A DNA stretch of 6,914 nt from JAGOUY01 sp964562155 (GCA_964562155.1 CAZLRU010000028.1:1-6914), one strand, 5' to 3'. Counted from the stretch's first letter, positions 1 through 6,611 are shown. The notes: generated by a model from the letters alone, not told the origin. Translations and numbers: made by a program.

Positions 1-756
1 GGTACCTATCTCTACTTAGGGGATAACGCTCGCGCTCCCTACGGTTCACGATCCCAAGCGGAGATCCTGCAGTTCACGATCGAGGGCGTGAAGTGGCTCA
101 TCGAACAAGGGTGTTCTCTCGTGATTCTTGCATGCAACACCGCCTCCGCAAACGCTCTTCGAACCATTCAGCAGGATTGGCTTCCTAAACACGCTCCAGA
201 CGCACGCGTCCTAGGTGTTCTGGTTCCCACGGTTGAGGCTATCACGGGTCTGGATTGGTCGAATCAGAGCCAGAGGGCGAATACGGTCTCTGTCCTGCTG
301 TTTGCAACACCTAGCACGGTCGCCTCTGGAGCATACGAGCGCGAAATTCATAAACGTCTCCCGCAGGCTTCCGTTATTTCCGTCGCTTGCCCAACCCTCG
401 TTCCTCTTATAGAGGCAGGGGCGGCACAAGGTGTACTCCAGACGGAAATAAAAAAATATTATGAGCAAGGGATATCTATGCTGATGCATGAGCCCGATGT
501 CGTATTGCTCGGATGTACGCACTACGCCCTCCTAGAAAGACCTTTCAAGGCATTGTTTTCATCTTCCACCACGCTCCTTTCCCAGCCGGCGATTGTAACG
601 AAGGCGCTTCAATCCTATCTTGTGCGGCACCCTGAACATGCAATAGGGAAAGGTGTGTCTACGAGCTACTACACAACGGCCGATCCGCAAGGTATTGGGG
701 AAACGAGTAGACGGTTTATGCCAACCATCATCACCTATCAGCGCGTTGAGCATTAG
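1..756 (+). CDS. murI: Glutamate racemase (MurI), 5' end outside the window
   Basis: Interconverts L- and D-glutamate by a cofactor-independent two-cysteine mechanism in the cytoplasm, supplying D-Glu for MurD in peptidoglycan synthesis. The frame is open from base 1, so the 251 residues seen are the C-terminal bulk; family proteins are about 260-280 aa, and the N-terminal Asp-Ser-Gly-x-Gly-Gly motif must lie upstream. The visible part begins YLGDNARAPYGSRS, a family hallmark. Both catalytic cysteines are present: ACNTASA (Cys codon 133-135) and LLGCTHYALL (Cys codon 514-516). ACPTLVPLIEAG (codons starting at 385) is also typical. A GTG at 88 opens a shorter frame, but starting there would remove the conserved segment before it, so it is not the start. 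The TAG stop overlaps the stop of the convergent methyltransferase. No terminator is visible after it. Function is well supported by the motifs. Confidence 0.95.
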   Translation, partial: GTYLYLGDNARAPYGSRSQAEILQFTIEGVKWLIEQGCSLVILACNTASANALRTIQQDWLPKHAPDARVLGVLVPTVEAITGLDWSNQSQRANTVSVLLFATPSTVASGAYEREIHKRLPQASVISVACPTLVPLIEAGAAQGVLQTEIKKYYEQGISMLMHEPDVVLLGCTHYALLERPFKALFSSSTTLLSQPAIVTKALQSYLVRHPEHAIGKGVSTSYYTTADPQGIGETSRRFMPTIITYQRVEH

Positions 757-1574
757 ATTTTTCTAGCACGGATAGCCATAAACAGCGGAATTTCTTGCCG
801 GGCGATGTTCTCGGCTTTTGCGCGTGGCCCAGAAGTACTCACCTTGGGCGAGGTCCATTCTTCCAGCGCATCAATCATGAATCCGGCCTGCGCGAGGGCG
901 GTAATATAATATTCCAACGGTCGATGATATGAATAGGTCTTTACCTCGGGCGCAGAACCTGGATGAGCGATAATAGGCATCTCATAGGTATCTAGGTAGC
1001 GATCGACGCGGCGATACTGGAGTTTACGCGCCTCGTCCCATCCCCAGCCGCTCTGGCGGGGCTGACGAAAGCAGGGGTGGTTTAAAACAAATACAAAGGA
1101 ACCGTTTGTTTTAAGGACGCGAGCCGCCTCTAAAAAAACCTCAACCACCGGATCAATATTCTGCAGCGCTAAAATACAGCTAATGCTATCAAAGACCTGT
1201 CCTTCGAGGCTCAGGGCAAAAAGCGTTGCATCTCCTACCTGAAACGTCGTCTGAGGTAAGCGCCGTTGACGTGCGCGTTCAACAAGAGAAGTGGATGCAT
1301 CCAAACCGGTAAACGCCACAGGCGTTTTTCGTAAAAGAAAGTGGGCAAAACTGCCTTCTCCGCACGCTAGATCAAGATGTTGGCTATCGCGCCGACAAGC
1401 GAGTAAACGAGTTACGCCGGGAAAGACGACTTCCGCTTGAATCGTTCCGGGTTTAGCCAAGTAATCGGCGTACCAATCAGATACGCCCTCCCAGCTTGTT
1501 TTGTGAGCCTGTGAACCCAAAGAGGGTCGAGAAGATGTGTGAGAAGCGGGGCGTCGGTAAGGCATAGGAATCAA
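753..1574 (-). CDS. Class I SAM-dependent methyltransferase (Methyltransf_11/25 type)
   Basis: A 273-residue soluble protein with a Rossmann-type SAM-binding core. Visible motifs are motif I LDLACGEGSF (67-76), the acidic end of strand 2 in FTGLDAS (88-94), GDA (114-116), a post-motif FDSISCILALQNI (128-140), and VLKTNGSFVFVLNHP (153-167) at the usual strand-5 position. The N-terminal segment SDWYADYL (32-39) before the core resembles the start of small-molecule methyltransferases of the UbiE/BioC class. The substrate cannot be read from sequence. The start is uncertain: TTG at 1574 has AGGA six bases upstream, whereas ATG at 1565 (three codons later) is a better codon but about 15 bases from that AGGA. 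The TAA stop (755-753) overlaps the convergent murI stop by four bases. The gene is transcribed away from the 1675 cluster, so it is not in that operon. Confidence 0.88.
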   Translation of the reverse strand: MIPMPYRRPASHTSSRPSLGSQAHKTSWEGVSDWYADYLAKPGTIQAEVVFPGVTRLLACRRDSQHLDLACGEGSFAHFLLRKTPVAFTGLDASTSLVERARQRRLPQTTFQVGDATLFALSLEGQVFDSISCILALQNIDPVVEVFLEAARVLKTNGSFVFVLNHPCFRQPRQSGWGWDEARKLQYRRVDRYLDTYEMPIIAHPGSAPEVKTYSYHRPLEYYITALAQAGFMIDALEEWTSPKVSTSGPRAKAENIARQEIPLFMAIRARKI

Positions 1575-1617
1575 GATGCATCCTAACAGTCTGATGGGGT
1601 CGTTAACAAGCGCGCGC

Positions 1618-1623
1618 TATAAT
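1618..1623 (+). promoter_or_regulatory. Candidate -10 box for the 1675-3319 cluster
   Basis: A perfect TATAAT in the 100-bp divergent intergenic region. The hexamer at the expected -35 distance (TGGGGT, 1595-1600) is poor, so recognition would depend mainly on the -10 element. Transcription from here would give a 5' UTR of about 45 nt carrying GAGGAG (1631-1636), which is too far from the ATG at 1675 to act as its ribosome binding site. A second candidate -10, TATACT (1662-1667), ends seven bases before the ATG and would give a leaderless message. Confidence 0.4.
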
Positions 1624-1674
1624 TCCTGGTGAGGAGAGTTTTCGTTCTCTACACAACAGAGTATACTGCTGCAT

Positions 1675-1929
1675 ATGACATTTCTCCTCCATCTTTTGTT
1701 AGGACTTGCCATCGCAGCGGTGGGAGCTTTTTTTGTGATCCGAACCTATGTCATTATTGATTTTTTTGGTTCGATTGAATGGGCGGAAGCAAAATTAGGC
1801 GCAGGTGGGACGAATCTTGCCTATAAATGCATAGGCCTCTTTATTGTCTTTATGGGATTTTTAATCGCCACCAATTTGTGGGAAAAATTCCTCCAAAGCG
1901 CCTTTTCGTTCATGCCGGGCATGAGTTAA
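1675..1929 (+). CDS. Small two-TM membrane protein, conserved type in Patescibacteria
   Basis: 84 residues with two hydrophobic segments, about 3-29 (LLHLLLGLAIAAVGAFFVI and on) and 50-67 (YKCIGLFIVFMGFLIATNLW region). They are separated by a short polar stretch with FGSIEWAEAKLGAGGTNLAYK (31-51). The pattern F-G-x-I-x-W-A-E-x-x-L-G-x-x-G before the second helix resembles a small hypothetical protein I remember from many CPR genomes; no function is known to me. ATG at 1675 has no Shine-Dalgarno sequence in the normal window, and a -10-like TATACT lies just upstream, so a leaderless start is possible. It is the first gene of the plus-strand cluster, with the next gene starting four bases after its TAA. 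Confidence 0.8.
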   Translation: MTFLLHLLLGLAIAAVGAFFVIRTYVIIDFFGSIEWAEAKLGAGGTNLAYKCIGLFIVFMGFLIATNLWEKFLQSAFSFMPGMS

Positions 1930-1933
1930 TTCT

Positions 1934-2527
1934 ATGCGTGTCACCGGTCTTGCTCTTATTGATCCCTACGCGCTGTTAGAGCGTTTAGGGGTTGAGGCTG
2001 GTTGGGTGATTGCGGATTTAGGGTGTGGTTCGCTGGGGCATTTTGTCTTCCCGGCGGCTGCAGCGGTGGGGGCTGGCGGTCGAGTCTATGCGATCGATGT
2101 ACAACAGACTGCTATTAAACGTCTTGAGCACGATGTTCGTGATCACCAGTATTGGCACGTACGTCCCATATGGGCGGATATTGAAGCGCCTCGTCCCACC
2201 CCCGTTCCCAGCAACTCAGTGGACTTGACGCTGATCGTAAATACCCTCTATCTTGCTCGCGAGCGAACCAGATGGATCGAGGAAGCCTGGCGTATGACTC
2301 GTCCTCACGGTCAGCTTATGGTGATTGATTGGCGTCCCGAGGCCGCCCCGTTGGGTCCTGAAGCCTCTTTACGGCTACACCCGGACGCTCTTCGTGATTT
2401 TATCTGTGCCTATGGCTGGCAGTTAGAAGCAGACATAGATGTCGGAGATCATCACTTCGGCTGTCTCTTTCGTCGACCATCTCAGGCGGATGATATGCAA
2501 ATCGAATCCATCTCCGCTCCGCAGTAA
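1934..2527 (+). CDS. SAM-dependent methyltransferase (class I, UbiE/PCMT-like)
   Basis: 197 residues. A short leader, ALIDPYALLERLGVEAGWVIADLGCG, runs into motif I DLGCGSLGHF (28-37). Next come the strand-2 segment GGRVYAIDVQ (48-57) with the ribose-binding Asp55, AD (81-82) for motif III, SVDLTLIVNTLY (95-106), and GQLMVIDWRP (126-135) at strand 5. The layout, with Pro-Tyr-x-Leu-Leu before the motif and a 'G-G-x-V-Y-A-I-D' strand, is like the COG2226 and protein-isoaspartate methyltransferase families; the substrate is unknown. It lies four bases after the upstream membrane-protein gene and 14 bases before the next membrane-protein gene, so co-transcription is likely. It shares little with the minus-strand methyltransferase beyond the fold motifs, so the two are not recent duplicates. 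No strong Shine-Dalgarno precedes the ATG. Confidence 0.88.
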   Translation: MRVTGLALIDPYALLERLGVEAGWVIADLGCGSLGHFVFPAAAAVGAGGRVYAIDVQQTAIKRLEHDVRDHQYWHVRPIWADIEAPRPTPVPSNSVDLTLIVNTLYLARERTRWIEEAWRMTRPHGQLMVIDWRPEAAPLGPEASLRLHPDALRDFICAYGWQLEADIDVGDHHFGCLFRRPSQADDMQIESISAPQ

Positions 2528-2541
2528 TATATTATTTTTTT

Positions 2542-2955
2542 ATGTCTTTACTCACTCCACTTCTGCGTCCGTCATTCTGGATAAGTTTTGAAACACAGCC
2601 ATTTACCCCCTGGGTTAGTAACCTCATGGGCGTCATTCTGCTCGTCCTTCTTGTTGCGACCCTGGGCGTGTACTTCTATCCGCAACCATCCAAAGATAAA
2701 TTAGTGAAACAAGTACGAGGGAGGGTTCTAGGCTGTCTTGTATCCGCGACGCTTATCGGTCTCGTTCTGTATTTCATGACCTGGCAAATGGTGCCTGTGC
2801 TCGGCATGCGAGCTTTTTGGCCTATCTGGTTCATGGCACACATTGCCTGGGGTATTTGGATCTACCGCGATGCTCGTAAACGCTTCCCAGAAGCTCGACA
2901 AGCGCAGGCCAGCCGCCAAGCGTATGAAAAGTGGCTTCCAAAGCCAAAAAAATAG
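2542..2955 (+). CDS. Three-TM small membrane protein of unknown function
   Basis: 137 residues with three hydrophobic segments at about 27-46 (NLMGVILLVLLVATLGVYFY), 63-80 (LGCLVSATLIGLVLYFMT) and 89-107 (MRAFWPIWFMAHIAWGIWI). A basic cytoplasmic tail ends in RQAYEKWLPKPKK. The basic loop after the first helix (KDKLVKQVRGR, 52-62) puts that loop inside by the positive-inside rule. I recognise the general build (short Phe/Trp-rich N-terminus, three helices, lysine-rich tail ending near LPKPKK) from CPR genomes but know of no function. The 14-bp gap before it is almost pure A/T and lacks a Shine-Dalgarno sequence. The 3' end overlaps the likely yraN start by 32 bases, which suggests translational coupling. 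Confidence 0.82.
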   Translation: MSLLTPLLRPSFWISFETQPFTPWVSNLMGVILLVLLVATLGVYFYPQPSKDKLVKQVRGRVLGCLVSATLIGLVLYFMTWQMVPVLGMRAFWPIWFMAHIAWGIWIYRDARKRFPEARQAQASRQAYEKWLPKPKK

Positions 2956-3319
2956 GCATTCATCGGTCGACCGCCAAGAGCTCGGACGCCGTGGCGAAGA
3001 CGTGGCCGCGGCGTTTTTTAGAGCTCAGGGATTTAGCGTCCTTTCTCGCAACTGGCGCTGCCGCCTGGGGGAGATTGATTTGATTGTTGGTCGTGGCCAA
3101 GAAATACGGTTTATTGAGGTAAAAATGCGCAAGACACACGCTTTCGGTTATCCCGAGGCATCGGTAACGCCAAAAAAGCTAGCTCATCTACAAGCGGCTA
3201 TGGAAATTTGGCTAAGATTACAAACGGTTCCTCCAAAAATGTATCAAGTAGATGTCCTGGCTATTTCTTTATTACATCCGAACAAGCCTCCTGAGGTGGT
3301 GTGGATCCAAGGAGTTTAA
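2924..3319 (+). CDS. yraN: YraN/UPF0102 family endonuclease-fold protein
   Basis: 131 residues from ATG 2924, the usual length for the family (about 110-130). UPF0102 proteins have a restriction-endonuclease/Holliday-resolvase-like fold; the physiological substrate is not established. Features seen are LGRRGEDVAAAFF (20-32) with the conserved Glu25, then NWRCRLGEIDLIV (43-55) and IRFIEVKMR (61-69). The Asp52 and Glu65-x-Lys67 spacing is the PD-(D/E)xK nuclease signature. YPEASVTPKKLAHLQAAMEIWL (76-97) is the usual helix motif, and YQVDVLAI (107-114) the last strand. The frame stays open back to a TTG at 2843, but that extension has no family similarity and lies wholly inside the upstream gene. 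ATG 2924 is the last plausible start before the domain, and it overlaps the upstream gene by 32 bases. No terminator follows. Confidence 0.9.
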   Translation: MKSGFQSQKNRHSSVDRQELGRRGEDVAAAFFRAQGFSVLSRNWRCRLGEIDLIVGRGQEIRFIEVKMRKTHAFGYPEASVTPKKLAHLQAAMEIWLRLQTVPPKMYQVDVLAISLLHPNKPPEVVWIQGV

Positions 3320-3362
3320 GCTATTTTTAGCAAAATAAAGCCAAAATTGCGCCGTCTCACGC

Positions 3363-3391
3363 TTGACAAGACCAGGTTTTTTTGATACAAA
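3363..3391 (+). promoter_or_regulatory. Candidate sigma-70 promoter for the glycosyltransferase gene
   Basis: A perfect -35 box TTGACA (3363-3368), a 17-bp spacer, and a weaker -10 TACAAA (3386-3391, four of six matches). A start near 3398 would give a leader of about 25 nt. This promoter separates the glycosyltransferase from the upstream cluster, although read-through from yraN is not excluded because no terminator lies between them. Confidence 0.6.
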
Positions 3392-3401
3392 TACGTGTTA
3401 A

Positions 3402-3417
3402 TTTATCTAACGATAAA
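3402..3417 (+). promoter_or_regulatory. Inverted repeat between promoter and glycosyltransferase start
   Basis: TTTATC-TAAC-GATAAA: perfect 6-bp arms (3402-3407 and 3412-3417) around a 4-nt centre, ending five bases before the ATG at 3423. Position just downstream of the -10 box and over the ribosome landing zone would suit an operator or a weak mRNA hairpin. The arms are A/T-rich and short, so chance is possible. No Shine-Dalgarno sequence is visible here. Confidence 0.35.
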
Positions 3418-3422
3418 GCCCT

Positions 3423-4613
3423 ATGACCATTGTCATGTTAGGACAAAAAGGCTTACCCGCCCGTTCTGGGGGCATCGAGCGCCATGTCTCGTTGCTCTCT
3501 TCAGGGTTGGCGGCGCGTGGTCATCGGGTCGTTATCTATGGACGAAAATGGTACGTTCAAGATGATGTAAAGCAAGAGGGGATGATTGAACAGCGCTTTT
3601 CCCAAGGTGTAAACACGAAGCATCTTGATGCGATTACGCATGGGCTGACAGCGCTTTGGGATGCGCGTCGATTAAAGCCAGAGATTTTGCATATCCACGG
3701 GGCAGGCACGGCATTATTACTGCCGCTCGCTCGAGTACTTCATCCGCGCGCTAAAATTATTACCACCTTCCACTGTATCGATTGGGAGCATGCAAAATGG
3801 GGCGGTATTGCTCGCCTCGCGTTTCGCGTGGGTGAGTGGTTAATGGGACGATATTCCGATCGTGTGATCACGGTCTCGCAAGCGCTTACGCGTTACTGTT
3901 TGCGCGCCTATGATGTGCAAACAGAGTATATCGGACATCCATTTTATCCAGCCATCCCCCCAACGAATACTGAGGACATACTCGCAAGCTTTAATCTCAA
4001 GCCTGAACGGTATCTTTTATCCGTCTCGCGTCTCGTTGCGCATAAACAACCTCATGTGCTCATCAGTGCATATCGGGAGGCTCAGCAACGATTTCCCGAG
4101 TTATTTGAACATATTCCTCTGGTTATTGTGGGTGCGGGTTCCTGGACTGATGCCTATGTGCGTCAATTAGAAGAATTGGCAATGGTGACACCAGGCGTGC
4201 AGTTAGTGGGAGAGCAGACGGGGACCGCCTTGGTCGCTCTTCAATCTCAAGCTCTTGCCCATGTATTTCCAAGTCGCAGTGAAGGGTTAGCGTTCACCAC
4301 GCTAGAAGCTGGTGGGTATGCGCGCTTGGCCGTTATGTCCGATATTCCTGCAAACCGAGAGGTGAGTGGGGGACATGCCTTGTTTACTTCGCTGGAAGAC
4401 TCGGAAAGCCTAATTCAGGCCTTGATTCAGGCGGCGAGTATGTCCGCTACCGAGCGTCGCTACATAGGGAATGCCTTTGCCTCCCACATAAAATCGCATT
4501 ACAGCTTCCCGGAGCGAATTGATGAAACAATCCGAGCTTATCGAGAGGTCCTGCAAGGGGACGGATTATTAACGTCGCCGGTCCCCTTGGCTGAGCACTT
4601 TCTCCGGCCCTAA
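3423..4613 (+). CDS. GT4-family glycosyltransferase (GT-B fold, DUF1972-like N-terminus)
   Basis: 396 residues, a normal length for a retaining GT-B enzyme using a nucleotide-sugar donor. The N-terminal acceptor domain opens with IVMLGQKGLPARSGGIERHV (3-22), the glycine-rich loop of the DUF1972/Glyco_transf_4 group seen in rhamnosyl- and mannosyl-transferases of surface polysaccharide pathways. LHIHGAGTALLLPLA (89-103) and ITTFHCIDWEH (113-123) are further acceptor-domain motifs. The donor domain has YLLSVSRLVAHKQP (197-210), with Arg203 and Lys208 at the phosphate-binding positions, and LVIVGAGS (233-240). The EX7E signature is in SRSEGLAFTTLEAGG (Glu287 and Glu295). No TM helix or signal peptide is present, so it should act at the cytoplasmic face. 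Sugar and acceptor are unknown; a role in envelope polysaccharide or glycoprotein assembly is inferred. The gene has its own promoter and terminator and no polysaccharide-cluster neighbours. Confidence 0.93.
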   Translation: MTIVMLGQKGLPARSGGIERHVSLLSSGLAARGHRVVIYGRKWYVQDDVKQEGMIEQRFSQGVNTKHLDAITHGLTALWDARRLKPEILHIHGAGTALLLPLARVLHPRAKIITTFHCIDWEHAKWGGIARLAFRVGEWLMGRYSDRVITVSQALTRYCLRAYDVQTEYIGHPFYPAIPPTNTEDILASFNLKPERYLLSVSRLVAHKQPHVLISAYREAQQRFPELFEHIPLVIVGAGSWTDAYVRQLEELAMVTPGVQLVGEQTGTALVALQSQALAHVFPSRSEGLAFTTLEAGGYARLAVMSDIPANREVSGGHALFTSLEDSESLIQALIQAASMSATERRYIGNAFASHIKSHYSFPERIDETIRAYREVLQGDGLLTSPVPLAEHFLRP

Positions 4614-4630
4614 TCCAAAGAGAGTGTGAG

Positions 4631-4663
4631 CAGAAAAGAGCCTAATATAAAGGCTTTTTTCTG
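4631..4663 (+). terminator. Rho-independent terminator after the glycosyltransferase
   Basis: Arms CAGAAAAGAGCC (4631-4642) and GGCTTTTTTCTG (4652-4663) pair over 12 bp with a single G-U, around the 9-nt loop 4643-4651. Six T residues follow the GGC closing base, so the functional hairpin is probably the GC-rich top with the T run in the 3' arm. It lies 18 bp after the stop codon and ends the unit before the sigma-factor promoter. The A run in the left arm means it could also work for minus-strand transcripts. Confidence 0.8.
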
Positions 4664-4683
4664 TATAAAACCATGAAAAACGG

Positions 4684-4712
4684 TTGTCAAATAGATCAGA
4701 ATCAGCTAAACT
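4684..4712 (+). promoter_or_regulatory. Candidate promoter for the sigma factor/DUF5667 operon
   Basis: -35 TTGTCA (4684-4689, five of six), a 17-bp spacer, and -10 TAAACT (4707-4712, four of six). It sits about 20 bp beyond the upstream terminator. Transcription would begin near 4719, which supports ATG 4753 as the true start of the sigma gene, because the TTG at 4684 would then lie inside the -35 box. Whether the operon is autoregulated by its own sigma factor cannot be read from one site. Confidence 0.5.
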
Positions 4713-4752
4713 GGTTCCACTGTATTTGGACCGTCTGCTCTCGGTTCCCCCA

Positions 4753-5334
4753 ATGAACCAACTCGTTGATCAGTATCTTTTGTATCGTATTCGTGCCAAG
4801 CGCGACCCCGAGGCGTTTGCACGCTTATACGATCATTATGTCACGGCCATCTACCGGTTCGTCTATTTAAAGTTACCTTCCAAGGAAGCTGCTGAAGACG
4901 TTACTTCAGAAACCTTTTTGCGTGCCTGGCAATATATCCAGCAGGCCGAGCATATCGATAACATCCGGGCTCTTTTATACAAAATTGCACGTAATCTCAT
5001 CGCCGATCACTACCGCAAGCAAGATGGCTCCCGGGAGGCGCTTGTAACGTTTTCCCCTCTTGAACCGTCTCATATAGATGAAGGAGATCCAAGTGATCGC
5101 GAAGCAGGTCGTTTATTGGTAGAGGCTCGGGCTGATGTGGCCTTGATCCTCGAGCGCATGTCTCGCCTAAAGGAAGATTTTCAAGATGTTCTCACGCTGC
5201 GTCTCATTGATGGTCTCAGTTTCGCCGATATCGGGAGTGTGCTAGGCAAAACATCAGGTAATGCGCGAGTCATATTCCATCGTGCCCTGAAGGCCCTGGA
5301 TACAGTGATGGCAAAGAGCGCTGAGGAAAAATAA
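4753..5334 (+). CDS. Sigma-70 family RNA polymerase sigma factor (ECF-like)
   Basis: 193 residues from ATG 4753. Region 2 spans about 17-89: DPEAFARLYDHYVTAIYRFVYLKLPSK, then EDVTSETFLRAWQYI (48-62), the core-polymerase-binding and -10-recognition helices, and ALLYKIARNLIADHYRK (73-89). A variable acidic linker (about 90-125) leads to region 4 at about 130-182, with DVLTLRLIDGLSFADIGSVLGKTSGNARVIFHRALKAL giving the helix-turn-helix that reads -35. Regions 1 and 3 are absent, as in ECF sigma factors. The frame extends 23 codons further to a TTG at 4684, but that extension has no family similarity and overlaps the candidate promoter; the familiar N-terminus of this group begins near MNQLVDQYLLYRIR. 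No usual Shine-Dalgarno sequence is present. The next gene starts eight bases after the TAA and probably encodes the partner that controls this factor at the membrane. Confidence 0.92.
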   Translation: MNQLVDQYLLYRIRAKRDPEAFARLYDHYVTAIYRFVYLKLPSKEAAEDVTSETFLRAWQYIQQAEHIDNIRALLYKIARNLIADHYRKQDGSREALVTFSPLEPSHIDEGDPSDREAGRLLVEARADVALILERMSRLKEDFQDVLTLRLIDGLSFADIGSVLGKTSGNARVIFHRALKALDTVMAKSAEEK

Positions 5335-5342
5335 CAATATCC

Positions 5343-6611
5343 ATGAATTCACGCGAATTTCAGCGTAAGCTGCAATCCATTCGAACCATCGAACGTGGGA
5401 TCCGTCCGGATCCTGCCTGGGTTTCGCGTACCCGTAAAACATTATTAATGCAGGTTGGAAATGCCGTTTCTGCTGAGCCCGCCCCTTTTCTCGTGCGTGT
5501 ACGTGAATTCCGTCAACGCTTTCTCCCGACTCAGTGGGTAGAATTAGCTCGCGGTCCGATGCTGGCGGTGCTATCGGTGCTGGCTATCGTAACCGGCGGA
5601 TCCATTGTTAGCGTATCAGCCGCTGAACAGGCATTACCAGGGGATTTTTTCTATCCAATCAAGCTCGTTCAAGAGCAGACACAGCTCATTCTCACCAAAT
5701 CAAAGTCAGAGAAGCTCAAGCTGAAAACCGGATTCGTCGAGCGTCGCGTTAGAGAGATCCAGGCCATGGCAGCTTCTAATGAGCCAAAGAAGGGCGAGCG
5801 GATCAAAGCCGCTGCCGAAAGCCTTCGCCAAGATTTAGACACGGTAAAAAACCAGCTTACGGATGTGAGTAATCAAAAAGAAAATAACGAATCAGTGACG
5901 CAAGTCGTCGAGGTCGTGAAATTAGTTGATCAAAAAAGCGCAGAAGTCGTGGCGAACTTAAAGGATGCAAAATCGGGTATTCCAGAAGAAGCCCAAAATA
6001 AAGTCACAGAAGTAGAAACAGCGGCCGTCGCCACAGGGGTCAAAGCTGTCCAGGTGCTCATCGACTCTCACGATCATCCCGAGGCACAAAAAGTCATCAC
6101 CCCCGCAGAGCTCTCTATCTCAATTCAGGGCAAAGTCGACGGAATCCAGGATCAAATCGCTTCTACGGCTCAAAAAATTATCGCCAATAACCTTCCTATG
6201 GGGGAGGGGGCAAGCGGAACGCAAGTCGCCTTATCGGCTAGCTCCACTCTGGCAGCCATCGATGCCCTAGGAACGTCGGCCACGTCACCGCTTCAGCAAA
6301 TTAAAAACGCACAGCAGTCTCTCGATCAAGCCAAGGTTCTCCTACAGCAAAATAAACTGGAAGAGCTCAAGGATAAGCTTGGGGATGCAGCCAAGGCCGT
6401 GAGTGTCGCAGAAACGGTCGCGGACGTGGCCTTCAATGCAAACGCCGCTTCTTCCTCCACTCAGCCGTTACCTCCCGGAGGTTCACAGACCAGTCCCTCG
6501 GCTATTCCCGCCTCTTCCTCGACGGCTCCGCTCGTACCAAATCCAAATACCACGTCCTCAACCTCAGCAGCGACATCAACGCCACTGAAATCAGAAAAGC
6601 CAAGTATCTAA
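5343..6611 (+). CDS. DUF5667 single-TM membrane protein, putative anti-sigma partner
   Basis: 422 residues in four parts. (a) A basic N-terminal region, 1-70, with IRPDPAWVSRTRKTLLMQV (20-38), predicted cytoplasmic. (b) One TM helix at about 72-92 (MLAVLSVLAIVTGGSIVSVSA). (c) The DUF5667 signature AEQALPGDFFYPIKLVQEQTQL (94-115), followed by long helical, charged segments (about 116-210 and 315-365) likely to form coiled coils outside the membrane. (d) A Ser/Thr/Pro-rich tail from about 369 to 422, typical of extended or wall-spanning linkers. DUF5667 proteins often sit beside ECF sigma factors, and the eight-base gap here fits co-translation. An anti-sigma or envelope-sensing role is inferred; the cytoplasmic part lacks an obvious zinc HxxxCxxC motif, so it is not a standard ZAS anti-sigma factor. 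GAGG at 5323-5326 is 16 bases from the ATG, too far for an ideal ribosome binding site. Confidence 0.85.
   Translation: MNSREFQRKLQSIRTIERGIRPDPAWVSRTRKTLLMQVGNAVSAEPAPFLVRVREFRQRFLPTQWVELARGPMLAVLSVLAIVTGGSIVSVSAAEQALPGDFFYPIKLVQEQTQLILTKSKSEKLKLKTGFVERRVREIQAMAASNEPKKGERIKAAAESLRQDLDTVKNQLTDVSNQKENNESVTQVVEVVKLVDQKSAEVVANLKDAKSGIPEEAQNKVTEVETAAVATGVKAVQVLIDSHDHPEAQKVITPAELSISIQGKVDGIQDQIASTAQKIIANNLPMGEGASGTQVALSASSTLAAIDALGTSATSPLQQIKNAQQSLDQAKVLLQQNKLEELKDKLGDAAKAVSVAETVADVAFNANAASSSTQPLPPGGSQTSPSAIPASSSTAPLVPNPNTTSSTSAATSTPLKSEKPSI

Noticed and set aside
88..90. GTG 88 as the start of murI
   Set aside because: The frame continues open to base 1 and the preceding residues carry the conserved YLGDNARAPYGSRS segment, so the gene is cut by the window.
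211..522. Minus-strand open frame of 103 codons inside murI
   Set aside because: It lies wholly inside a well-supported gene in another frame, has no recognisable domain, and its translation looks like antisense of murI.
1636..1651. AGAG/CTCT repeat around TTTTCGTT in the divergent intergenic region as an operator
   Set aside because: Only four base pairs in each arm; not distinguishable from chance.
753..2527. The two methyltransferases as a recent tandem duplication
   Set aside because: They lie on opposite strands, differ in length (273 and 197 aa), and share only general SAM-binding motifs.
3320..3331. GCTA-TTTT-TAGC inverted repeat right after yraN, as a terminator
   Set aside because: Only a 4-bp stem, with no T tract after it; too weak for an intrinsic terminator.
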